Part shown: positions 19,687 to 29,200 of the stretch, piece by piece
Numbering within the stretch: the first letter of the stretch is position 1
Layout: every line of letters begins with the position of its first letter
Assembly (NCBI GenBank): GCA_019359075.1
Contig: JAHHIB010000013.1
Coordinates: forward strand, 42,112 to 106,111
DNA length: 64,000 nt
Direction of reading: 5' to 3'
DNA from: Kalymmatonema hyalinum WJT4-NPBG1
Lineage (GTDB): Bacteria; Cyanobacteriota; Cyanobacteriia; Cyanobacteriales; Nostocaceae
Notes under the pieces: generated by a model
What the model saw: only the letters and a program-made list of their open reading frames with translations
Databases searched by the model: none
What the model was told of the DNA's origin: nothing
Translations under genes and position numbers: made by a program

Positions 19687-19825
19687 GTTATCAGTTTTAT
19701 CGTTGGGGGAAACACCACACCAATTGGACCGTTCGTCGTCAGACGTGCCGTAGGCATAAGCGTTGGTGGCGCGTTTAAATCCCCCACCAGCCCGCAGGCG
19801 TCACTGCGGCTGGTACTGTTCACTG
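19687..19825 (+). repeat. Right copy of the 139-bp inverted repeat
   Basis: Inverted match to 18048-18186 (137 of 139 positions by eye). Frames open across it on both strands, but they appear only because the repeat has no stops; I do not treat them as genes. Confidence 0.92.
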
Positions 19826-20277
19826 ATTTAATGTATAGCCAGCAACGAAGCTCATACTATAAACAATTAAAATTTACTACTTAAGATAGTTGTTGTTTTT
19901 GCATAAACAATAAATTCTGAAGTGTAGGGATGCTGGTTATACTGGTCATTTGTCTAGCAGTCCTGAATTATTAGTAATGGCAAAGAACGGCTTTGAATGA
20001 ACATCTTAGAAATTATGCCGAATTGCTATTTTGTTAAAGAAGGTATATGAAAAAGTAAAATTATTGAAAATGGAAATTGTATTGGCAAATACAAAAAAAT
20101 GAAGCCTATATTGAAAGAAGATACCAACACTTGAGTGGGAAAACCGTACTTAATTGGAGCGCAATTTCTACCTGGTGGAGCTGTGTTTGGGTCGATACAA
20201 TGAAAGTGGGGCTTAAGTAATGCTGTTGCTAGAAGCAAATTACAGAATCAGTACAGCATTACAAGGAGAGCAAAAAC
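19826..20277. other. Gene-free spacer upstream of the M48 protease
   Basis: About 450 bp, AT-rich, with no accepted ORF. The last bases hold the ribosome-binding site ACAAGGAGAG, seven bases before the protease ATG. Confidence 0.45.
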
Positions 20278-21168
20278 ATGAGAAATCAAATCAAAACGGC
20301 TGTATTACTAGCTTTATTAAGTGCAATTTTGATTGCGATCAGCTACTGGATGATTGGCGGTACCAGTGGTATTATTGTGGGAATTGTCATAGCAGCAGTG
20401 ACAAACTTATTTTCTTGGTACCAATCGGATAAAATTGCGCTGGCGGCATACCGTGCCCAGCCAGTATCACCCCAGGAAGCACCAGGGCTGTATCAGATGG
20501 TGCAAAGATTGTGCGCACGCGCTAATCTGCCGATGCCGAGAATTTACATTGTTCCTGGCGATGCCGCCAACGCTTTTGCAACAGGACGTGATCCAGAACA
20601 CGCCGCTGTCGCAGTAACAGAAGGTATATTAAATTTATTACCACAAGACGAACTCGAAAGCGTCATCGCCCACGAACTCACCCACGTTGCCAACCGTGAC
20701 ACCTTAACACAGGCTGTTGCGGCAACAATTGCAGGTGCTATATCGTTTTTAGCTCAAATCGTCAGCTACAGCGTTTGGTATACTCCATACTCACGCAATG
20801 ACCGCAATAATGGTCCAAATCCTTTAGGGATGCTGTTGACAATATTCCTTGCCCCAATTGCTGCAACAGTGATTCAACTGGCAATTTCACGCACGCGGGA
20901 ATTTTCAGCGGATGCAGGTTCTGCTAGATTAACTGGTAATCCTCGCGCCTTAGCCCGTGCGCTGCAACGTTTAGAAGCGACAGCAAGGCAACTACCTCTG
21001 CAAGCTAACCCAGCTTTTGAACCACTGTTGATTATGAATGGATTCTCCGGACAGTTCCTGGGCAACTTGTTCTCCAGCCACCCTTCGACTGAAGCACGAG
21101 TTGAGGCATTGCTAAAGTTAGAACAAGAACAACTGTCTAAAACAGCCGAGTTCTCATTTAGACGATAA
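20278..21168 (+). CDS. htpX: M48 family (HtpX-like) membrane zinc metalloprotease
   Basis: 296 residues. Two N-terminal membrane helices (about 6-25 and 29-47), then the M48 domain with zinc motif HELTH at 132-136 in SVIAHELTHVANRDTL, two further hydrophobic segments (about 148-168 and 183-203), and the third zinc ligand in SRTREFSADAGSARLTG. FSSHPSTEARVEAL near the end is typical of HtpX. HtpX degrades misfolded membrane proteins with its active site facing the cytoplasm. A strong ribosome-binding site (AAGGAGAG) precedes the ATG. The next gene, 89 bp downstream, may be co-transcribed. Confidence 0.92.
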   Translation: MRNQIKTAVLLALLSAILIAISYWMIGGTSGIIVGIVIAAVTNLFSWYQSDKIALAAYRAQPVSPQEAPGLYQMVQRLCARANLPMPRIYIVPGDAANAFATGRDPEHAAVAVTEGILNLLPQDELESVIAHELTHVANRDTLTQAVAATIAGAISFLAQIVSYSVWYTPYSRNDRNNGPNPLGMLLTIFLAPIAATVIQLAISRTREFSADAGSARLTGNPRALARALQRLEATARQLPLQANPAFEPLLIMNGFSGQFLGNLFSSHPSTEARVEALLKLEQEQLSKTAEFSFRR

Positions 21169-21257
21169 ACAGCAGTCATTTGTCACAAGAAAGGACAAAG
21201 AACAAACAGGGTGCAGCTATCAAAGATAAGTACAGTATTGCATAAAGGAGCCTAACC

Positions 21258-21662
21258 ATGACTTACAATGCAGATAACGAAGAAAACTTAGTCATCGTAC
21301 AAGTCAGCCCTCAAACCCATGAGGTGGTAGAAACTGAATTGGCTGGCGAAACCGATGAGGTGAAGGATGAAACCAAAGCACTGATTGAGGCGATCAGAAG
21401 ACGCGCTCAATCCGAGGCAGAATCAGCAGGTACCCTCACCCGTGAAACCTATTTGAATGCAGTACGTCAAGCACGGGAAGCCTTGGAAGGCGATAAACTC
21501 ATTGAGCGCGATCGCATTGAACACGCGTTTGCAGTCCTCCAGCAGGAAGCCGAGAAAAACTGGCACTTGCTGTTCAAAGAAATAGGAGAACTAGGCGATC
21601 GCTTCCAAGCCGCTGCTAAAGCCGCATGGGATGCTTTCAATGCTCCTCGCCCTCAACGTTAA
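21258..21662 (+). CDS. Small helical conserved-looking protein, function unknown
   Basis: 134 residues, strongly charged. An acidic N-terminal part (about 1-40) is followed by an all-helical region with TKALIEAIRRRAQSEAES, TYLNAVRQAREALEG and IEHAFAVLQQEAEKNWHLLF. The ribosome-binding site AAGGAG lies eight bases before the ATG, and codon use is like its neighbours, so I accept it as real. It resembles small cyanobacterial helical proteins, but I cannot name a family. It may share a transcript with the M48 protease. Confidence 0.75.
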   Translation: MTYNADNEENLVIVQVSPQTHEVVETELAGETDEVKDETKALIEAIRRRAQSEAESAGTLTRETYLNAVRQAREALEGDKLIERDRIEHAFAVLQQEAEKNWHLLFKEIGELGDRFQAAAKAAWDAFNAPRPQR

Positions 21663-21846
21663 TGTTTCACCCACAAAACAAATGCCAAAGTGCTGTAGAG
21701 GCGTGCAATTGCGCGTCTCTACATTTTTGCGTTTTTGCATGAGATTTCTTAAACTGGAATGACTAGAATTACAAATGATGCTAGATAATGAAAAAGCTCT
21801 AACATTGACTTGGATTCTCTAGCTCGGTTATTAAGAATTAACACTT

Positions 21847-23634
21847 ATGCGAACTTACTATTGCGGCGAACTCCGAAAAGAACAGATTGGAGAAACTGTC
21901 ACCTTGTACGGATGGGTAGACCGTCGCCGCGATCATGGGGGTGTGATATTTATAGATTTACGCGATCGCACTGGCATTGTCCAAATCGTCAGCGATCCGC
22001 AGCGTACTCCAGATTCCTACGAATTGGCAAATACCCTACGAAATGAATACGTTGTTGAAATCACAGGTAGAGTGACGCAACGTCCGGAAGAATCCCTCAA
22101 CCCCCGCATACCTACAGGCGAAGTTGAAATTTACGCCGATAAAATTAAACTCCTCAACTCAGTCCGCAAACAGTTACCATTCCAAGTTTCCACCGCCGAC
22201 GGCGATCAAGTGCGGGAAGATTTGCGGCTGAAGTATCGTTATTTAGATTTGCGGCGCGATCGCATGGCACATAACTTGCAACTGCGTCATCAAGTCGTTA
22301 AAGCTATGCGCCGTTACCTAGAAGACGTGGAAGGTTTCATGGAAATCGAAACCCCCGTCCTCACCCGTTCCACTCCCGAAGGTGCGCGGGATTACATCTT
22401 ACCCAGTCGCGTCAACCTTGGCGAGTGGTTTGCCTTGCCGCAATCACCCCAGCTCTTCAAACAGTTGCTGATGGTATCAGGTTTTGACAGATACTATCAA
22501 ATTGCGCATTGCTTTCGTGATGAAGACTTACGCGCCGACAGACAACCAGAGTTTACCCAGTTGGACATGGAAATGAGCTTCATGTCCCAAGAAGAAATTA
22601 TCGAACTCAATGAAAAGTTAGTTGGTTATATCTTCAAGACAGTAAAGGGCATTGAAATACAGCTTCCCTTTCCGCGTCTCACCTACGCCGAGGCGATGGA
22701 ACGCTATGGCAGTGATAAACCAGATACGCGTTATGGTTTAGAACTCGTCAATGTCTCGGATGTCCTTAAAGACTCTGGTTTCAAAGTCTTTCGCGAAGCC
22801 GTTGCCAATGGTGGTATTGTCAAAATTCTTCCTATTCCCAACGGAAACGATTTAATTTCTAATGTGCGTATCAAACCAGGCGGCGACTTATTCAAAGAAG
22901 CCAGCGAAGCCGGTGCCAAAGGTTTAGCTTACATCCGAGTACGAGATGACGGTGAAATTGACACCATTGGCGCGATTAAAGACAACCTCACCGCAGAACA
23001 AAAACAGGAAATTTTGCGCCGTACAGATGCAAAACCTGGTCATTTGCTGCTATTTGGGGCTGGTGACGCAGCTACTGTTAATAAAACTTTAGACAGGCTG
23101 CGGCAAGTTACCGCTAGAGAGTTCGGGTTAATCGATCCAGAAAAAATCAACTTGCTTTGGGTGACAGACTTCCCGATGTTTGAATGGAATGCACAGGAAA
23201 AGCGCCTAGAAGCCCTACATCACCCATTTACAGCACCTAATCCCGATGATTTGAGCGACTTGAAAACTGCAAGAGCGCAAGCTTACGATTTAGTGTTTAA
23301 TGGGTTTGAAGTTGGCGGCGGTAGTCTGCGGATTTATCAACCAGAACTACAACAACAAGTGTTTGAGACAATTGGCTTTTCTCCTGAGGAAGCGCACAAT
23401 AAATTTGGCTTTCTGTTAGAGGCGTTTGAATATGGCACACCGCCTCACGGTGGTATTGCCTACGGTTTAGATCGCTTAGTCATGTTGCTAGCTGGGGAAG
23501 AATCAATTCGAGATGTCATTGCTTTTCCGAAGACACAACAAGCACGTTGTTTGTTAACAGATGCACCTTCGCAAGTTGATGCGAAGCAGCTCAAAGAGTT
23601 GCACGTTGCCTCGACTTATAAGCCAAAATCCTAG
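21847..23634 (+). CDS. aspS: Aspartyl-tRNA synthetase
   Basis: 595 residues, the length of bacterial AspRS. N-terminal OB-fold anticodon domain (about 1-105), class II catalytic core with [20 protein letters not shown] (motif 2) and [16 protein letters not shown] (motif 3), and the bacterial GAD insertion (about 290-410). In the anticodon-binding loop it reads [16 protein letters not shown]. The His here is the residue associated with non-discriminating AspRS, which also charges tRNA-Asn in GatCAB organisms; discriminating E. coli-type enzymes carry Leu there. Discrimination is therefore an inference from one position. Convergent with the glycosyltransferase gene downstream. Confidence 0.97.
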   Translation: MRTYYCGELRKEQIGETVTLYGWVDRRRDHGGVIFIDLRDRTGIVQIVSDPQRTPDSYELANTLRNEYVVEITGRVTQRPEESLNPRIPTGEVEIYADKIKLLNSVRKQLPFQVSTADGDQVREDLRLKYRYLDLRRDRMAHNLQLRHQVVKAMRRYLEDVEGFMEIETPVLTRSTPEGARDYILPSRVNLGEWFALPQSPQLFKQLLMVSGFDRYYQIAHCFRDEDLRADRQPEFTQLDMEMSFMSQEEIIELNEKLVGYIFKTVKGIEIQLPFPRLTYAEAMERYGSDKPDTRYGLELVNVSDVLKDSGFKVFREAVANGGIVKILPIPNGNDLISNVRIKPGGDLFKEASEAGAKGLAYIRVRDDGEIDTIGAIKDNLTAEQKQEILRRTDAKPGHLLLFGAGDAATVNKTLDRLRQVTAREFGLIDPEKINLLWVTDFPMFEWNAQEKRLEALHHPFTAPNPDDLSDLKTARAQAYDLVFNGFEVGGGSLRIYQPELQQQVFETIGFSPEEAHNKFGFLLEAFEYGTPPHGGIAYGLDRLVMLLAGEESIRDVIAFPKTQQARCLLTDAPSQVDAKQLKELHVASTYKPKS

Positions 23635-23640
23635 TTATTG

Positions 23641-23701
23641 AAAACCATAGATGCACACAGATAAATTATTTTTGTTTATCTGGGTGCATCTGCGGTTCCA
23701 A
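23641..23701. repeat. Palindromic dispersed repeat between convergent genes
   Basis: Two arms, AACCATAGATGCACACAGAT and the complement of ATCTGGGTGCATCTGCGGTT, around an AT-rich loop. The same arm motif occurs inside 14911-15036 and at about 15978-16010. It starts seven bases after the aspS stop and could terminate transcription in both directions. Confidence 0.7.
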
Positions 23702-23759
23702 ACACCTAAAACCTGATTTATGCAATAAATCTCATAAGTCTTTCTACATGGGAAACAGC

Positions 23760-25424
23760 TTAACTGTTTGCTAATTTCCAAAGGTTAAGTTTCTCAAAAT
23801 AGACATTTCCTGTTTTAAGTTTCTGGTTGTTCTCAAGCTTATGTCGCAATGTTTGCGGAAGACGATTGTGATAAGGATCGTACAAAAATACGTTATGGGA
23901 ACTATGAGAAATCTCAGGTATATATGACTCGTTCACTAACTGAAGCCGCGCTTTTGGAGCAAGCAGATGGCTGAAAACCATTGCATCACCTATGGAAGAG
24001 CTTTCCTGACAGGAACTTACCAAAAGTGGGTCTTCAGATTGGTTAATCATACGAACCATTTCGGGAGTATTAAGGTTAAGATACTTCAACCACCAAGTTT
24101 CTGCTTGAGAACTCATAACGCAGGATAAAACCCCAACTGTAAGCAGCATACCCATAACAAGCTGCCAAAGCTTTTGTCTCCAGGTGTTAATAGACTTGGG
24201 AATAATTTGAGTTCCTAGGAGATATGAAACAGCAAGCTGAATCCCCAAATAAGCAGGGATAAGATACCGAGGACTTATCGATCGCACCCCTCCAAAAAGT
24301 AAATCTGGTATTGCTAGAGGTAGCGCTGTCACATTAATCAATGTTAAAACAAATAACCAAGCCCATTTTTGAGTTTTACGATAGAGAAAATAAATTGCAT
24401 ATCCGACAAAAATCAAGATAATAGGAATCAAAAGTTTTACTATCAATTTCAATATAGAGCCATCATTGGGACGCGTCAAATCGTAGTCGAAATCAATGAA
24501 AAAATAGGTAAGATTGACAGCCCAAGTTTCCATCAAAGTTAACACGGGCATCTTAGTATCTATCCAGCTTGTTGTTTCTTTAATTTTGTCTAAGTGAGTC
24601 ACAACAGCCACAAGCCAAGGTGTGAAAGCAAAAAGCCCTACACTAGACGCTACCAGATAAGCAATCACCTTTTTAGTGAATCGGAAGCGTTCAATGGCAA
24701 ACACATAAACACCATGAGCAATCATCACTAGCCCAGAAAGCAAAAATGTATAAAGTGCTAGGACTACAGATATTGCATACATTCCCCAACTAAGCTTTGT
24801 TTTTAGTCGCATTGCCCGTAACAGTGTTGCACTTGAGAGCAAAATTGTCACAGTCCACAAACTATACTCCCGTGCTTCTTGTGCGTAGAGTACATGGAAT
24901 GGCGTCACAGCGAGCAGTGCCATTGCAACCCATCCCACGAGCGATGACTCAAATAATTCCAAACAAAGCCAATACATACAGGGAAAAGCCAGCAAGCTCA
25001 GGAGGGCAGACACAATTCTAGTTACTGCAACAGAACTGCCAAACCATTGCATCCAAAATCGTGCTATTACGTAATACAACGGTGGATGCTGAGAGTCTTC
25101 TACTGCCAATGACTTAATAGTATCTATTAAGGTTTTTTCACGAGCAAGGCGTTGATATTTCTGTACATCTTCAACGCTAATTTCTTGACCATTGCAGATT
25201 TGCTTTTTCACTTCTAACACTGTGTAGCCGCTAACCCGCAATGACGTAAAAGTCTCATCAAACCAATAGAGTTTTCTGTCAATATTGACGAACCGAAAAA
25301 ATATGCCCAGTATCAATATGACGATGACTAGAAACCGTAACCAAGTCGGAGGGAGCGCCCAGCTATGCGTTAATTTGCCGTTCATATCCTTAAAGGAATG
25401 GCGATTTGAACGCACCCCACCCAA
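23760..25424 (-). CDS. Family-39-type membrane glycosyltransferase
   Basis: Up to 554 residues from a TTG at 25424; the ATG at 25385 (MNGKLTHSW) is more likely the start. About eleven membrane helices. The first loop carries YWFDETFTSLR, the acidic DE motif of GT39/ArnT-like enzymes, followed by EDSQHPPLYYVIARFWMQWFG, also typical of the family. The C-terminal 100 residues form an extracytoplasmic domain (EMVRMINQSEDPLLVSSCQE). Such enzymes transfer sugars from polyprenyl-phosphate carriers to lipids or proteins on the outer face of the plasma membrane. The acceptor is unknown. Monocistronic and convergent with aspS. Confidence 0.82.
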   Translation of the reverse strand: MGGVRSNRHSFKDMNGKLTHSWALPPTWLRFLVIVILILGIFFRFVNIDRKLYWFDETFTSLRVSGYTVLEVKKQICNGQEISVEDVQKYQRLAREKTLIDTIKSLAVEDSQHPPLYYVIARFWMQWFGSSVAVTRIVSALLSLLAFPCMYWLCLELFESSLVGWVAMALLAVTPFHVLYAQEAREYSLWTVTILLSSATLLRAMRLKTKLSWGMYAISVVLALYTFLLSGLVMIAHGVYVFAIERFRFTKKVIAYLVASSVGLFAFTPWLVAVVTHLDKIKETTSWIDTKMPVLTLMETWAVNLTYFFIDFDYDLTRPNDGSILKLIVKLLIPIILIFVGYAIYFLYRKTQKWAWLFVLTLINVTALPLAIPDLLFGGVRSISPRYLIPAYLGIQLAVSYLLGTQIIPKSINTWRQKLWQLVMGMLLTVGVLSCVMSSQAETWWLKYLNLNTPEMVRMINQSEDPLLVSSCQESSSIGDAMVFSHLLAPKARLQLVNESYIPEISHSSHNVFLYDPYHNRLPQTLRHKLENNQKLKTGNVYFEKLNLWKLANS

Positions 25425-25939
25425 ATCTTGCGATTATGGGTGGGGCTTGTAACTAAACTCCACCTCAACTCAGAAAACCTTTTCAGGCATTCTGCTTTGG
25501 CTTGTTCGTTCGCTACATCAGGGCATATTAACAAAATACCCGTCTCAGTCCAGTCCTACCGAACTGAGAACGCTCTCATTGCTGCTATCAAATCAGCGTG
25601 TAATATCAAGTCCGGTTAATTAGTATTATTCGATGCATCTGTGCAAAAAGAGTGAAAATCCTCTCCCCTGCTCCCCTGCTCAAGAGCTCCCCTGCAGCCT
25701 TAATGATAAGTCTTTAACCGGACACGATATAATCCCTCTTTCAAGAAACAAGGCAGAAGGCAGAGGGCAGCTATGCTGAAGGGAAGAGGATTTGACTTGT
25801 TTCTTCCATTCGTAGCGGGTGGTGTGCCGCCAGTGCGCCTGCTTCTAAGAAACCGTATTTGCTGAGGGTTGAGGAATAAGCTTTTGTTACTTCGAGCAGA
25901 GTAAAATAAAGGACATTCTCCAAAAATCAAGTCCTCACA
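25425..25939. other. Gene-free region with possible insertion-sequence debris
   Basis: About 515 bp. On the minus strand 25440-25620 reads as a fragment with one internal stop and a weak resemblance to transposon-associated sequence (ADLIAAMRAFSV); I could not assign it. No intact ORF was accepted. It leads into the transposase stub at 25940. Confidence 0.35.
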
Positions 25940-26092
25940 ATGACTGCACCCACAGAGGCAGTAACGACGGTAGGGTTTATTGACGATTACTGTCAGCACT
26001 ACCAAAAACTGTTTGACGATGCCAGAAACTTTGAGTGCTTCAAGTTCTTACACTTGGGGATGATATCAGAAACTAAGTACATGATTCCATAA
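25940..26092 (+). pseudogene. N-terminal stub of an IS701-like transposase
   Basis: Fifty codons from ATG to TAA. Residues 12-44 contain FIDDYCQHYQKLFDDARNFE and FKFLHLGMIS, which match the start of cyanobacterial IS701/IS4-type transposases as I know them (about 400 residues long). After MISE the match stops and the frame ends within six codons, so the rest of the element is lost. No terminal inverted repeats could be delimited. Confidence 0.65.
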
Positions 26093-26253
26093 GTTCATAG
26101 CGAAAACTCGAACGAAGACTCTGTGTACCTTTGCGTTGACCGAGCGCGCTCCTCAGCGTTTAAAAACGTTACGAATTAATGAAATGCTGTACTAAGCGCA
26201 AATCCTTGCCAGCAGAACTAGTAACTTTTGTTAGTAGCTGGAGCATCGAATTA

Positions 26254-29200
26254 TCAAATCGGAATCTTAATGACAAATTCCACCCCCTCTCCTGGTGCAG
26301 AAAGGGCGCTCAACTGACCACCATGTTTTTCTACAATGATCTGATAGCTAATAGATAGACCCAATCCAGTCCCCTTACCAGGAGATTTTGTTGTAAAAAA
26401 GGGACAAAAAAGTTGCTGTTTGACTTCCTCCGTCATGCCAATACCATTATCAGCTATCCGAATCACAACATGAGTATTGTCTACTACTTCCGTACGAATC
26501 CGAATCACATTAGGACGACGTTCGCTTTCCTCAAACGTTCGTTCATGGTTATACTCATCAAGAGCATCAATGGCATTAGCAATTAAGTTCATAAACACTT
26601 GGTTGAGCTGTCCTGCATAACATTCGACGAGTGGCAAATCACCATACTCTTTCACCAGTTGGATAGCAGGACGTTCTTTTGAGGCTTTTAGGCGATGCTG
26701 GAGAATAAGCAGCGTACTGTCGAGACATTCATGGATGTCGGCTGGTTGTTTTTGGGGCGCATCTTGTCGGGAGAAGATACGAAGGGAAGACATAATTGAG
26801 CAGATGCGGTCTGTTCCGAGTTTCATAGAACCCAGGATTTTGGGCAAGTCTGACAGCAGAAATTCCAGATCTATTTCCTCGACTTTTTCTTGAATATCAG
26901 CAGGAGAATTAGGAAGGTATTGCTGATAAAGTTCCAGTAAATCGACTAAGCCTTTGATGTATCCTTGGAGATGTTCAAGATTTGTAGCAATAAATCCGAC
27001 AGGGTTATTCACTTCATGGGAAACCCCTGCAACCAGTTGACCTAGGCTGGAGATTTTTTCAGTCTGCACCAATTGTGCCTGAGTTTGTTGCAACTTATGC
27101 AGAGATTGTTCAAGTTGTCGAGATTTTTCTTGCTCTCGTGCGTAAAGACGGGCATTTTCAATTGAAATAGAAACCTGAGATGTTAATACTTTCAAAACTT
27201 CTAGGCGCTCTCTTGTAAAAGCACCTGTTGTCAAATTGTTTTCTAGATAAAGAATGGCAGTTAATTTACTTTGATGAATAATAGGTAAACATAAGATAGA
27301 TTTTGGTTGATTTGCCACTATATAAGCATCAGTAGCAAATCTTTCTTCTTGGATGGCATCATTTATAACTAAATTTTCTCTAGTCCGCTGCACATAGTTA
27401 ATCACAGAAATAGCTAAATTTTGACTTGCGTCAACTGGTATAGATTGGAGTACTGTGACTTCAGAATTTTCTAACTTCTCAGCCTCAATTGTCCAATGAT
27501 TGTCTTGCTTAGCGAGAAATAAGCCTTTTTGAGCGCCAGCATTTTCAATCATAATATTCATTAATTGCCTCAATAAGTTCTCTATAATAATTTCACTAGA
27601 AAGCGCAAGGGAAGCTTTGATAACGGTTGTTGCATCCAGTATTCTTGCATCTGCACTTATTGTGAAAGTTGTCGTTTCAGTAGTTCTTGGAATTATAGTT
27701 TTTCGTGTCGAGGCTGCCACGAAAAACTGAGGATATCTGGCTTCTAGGTCTTGAACTTTTGCTATTGCACCCCAAGAACCATAGCAGAAGTGAGCCTTGT
27801 GCAGGTAAGTTTGAGCAATTTCCTGCCTGCTCAAAGCGTAATAAAATTCTGCTGCAAGTTCATACGCAAGAGCTTCTTCCTGGAGATATTGCTGTTCTCT
27901 TGCTCCTTGTATAGCGCGTTCATAATATTCCATTGCTTCTATATATTGGATCAATATCCGCGCTTTCTCTGCTTCTACTAGCTCATATTTATGCTGATAA
28001 TTCTCTGGGGCATGTTCTGCCCAATGCTTCATTTTGTGCTGATTGGTTTCTACGATTTTCAAAGCTTCTTTTTGTTGAGCAGGGTTGAGAGTTGGATATT
28101 GACCTAAAAGACTGAGAGAATAATAAAAGTTGATTTGAGCAATCTGGATCAGGCCAACCAATATTTTTTCGTATTTCAATCCCAATTCTGCATTGGCAAT
28201 TGCTTGAGGATAGTTTTTAAATAAATAACTCAAAATAGTCTTGCAGAGATACAGAGAAATAAGGGAAACATGATTATTATTTTTTTGTAAAAAAAGTTTG
28301 ACTTCTGCTTCATCAAAGTCTTGGCTCTCAAAACAATCTTTTTCGCCTGCTTTACCCTGTAGCTTCAACGCTAATTGATACCAGATTTTCCCAAAATAAA
28401 GCTGAAATTCTTGTTTTGATTTTCTAATAAAATCAAGGTAGGCACGCTGACTTTGGCTAACGATTTCTAGGGATTCTCCGCTTAAAAATACATATCCACA
28501 ATAGAAAGAAGCAGAATAACAAGCATATTCCACATCGCCAACTTCGATGCCGCTTTGAAATGCTTCTAGCAAAGGCTGGAGCGTTGTTCTGACATGCTCT
28601 TTCCAATGTCTAACAAAGAAGTTATATACCAGATATACTTTCGGTTTTAGCTCTCTGGAGTCGAATTGAGTCAACAGCTTCAAAGCCAATCGACCAAATC
28701 GATAGCCAGAATCAATGTCTCCCATTGCCCCCAAAAACAGCAAGCTATACTCAACATAGCCATAGGAAGCTAATACGGAATTACCATACTGGATACACAG
28801 ATTGACCATCGTCAATGCAAGCAGCGGAAACAAAGTAGGATATGCAATAAAAACTGGCGGAGTTACAGTGACTAAAATCCGCATCGCCGCAATTTTATAA
28901 GGGTCAGTCATTGTGGGAAGACATTGTAAATCGTCAATTTTTTCTCCACGCCAACTGCTTAGATCTTGCTGTAGTTGTTCTGTTGCAAGATTCAATTCTT
29001 CCGGTTCTTCGGGCAGGAATATACCTAATGCTGACAAGACTTGTAGAGCAATGTCTATCCCTTCTCTCATTTTGTTTTGAGAGATATAAAACTGGATTTG
29101 GATTTCATAAACTTTAACTTTGTCTAGAAGCTCTCTTGATTCTTGAAAAACTATTTCGGCAAGCGTCTGGGCTCGCTCAAAGTTAGTATTCAAGTATTCC

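Noticed and set aside
19615..19884. ORFs across the right 139-bp repeat
   Set aside because: The repeat lacks stops in several frames; no start signals and no family.
25428..25620. Transposase-like fragment on the minus strand
   Set aside because: ADLIAAMRAFSV hinted at a TnpB-type end, but there is a stop inside and no zinc-finger or RuvC motif, so no call was made.
25700..26005. 101-residue ORF on the minus strand
   Set aside because: Antisense to the transposase stub and to low-complexity spacer; no features.
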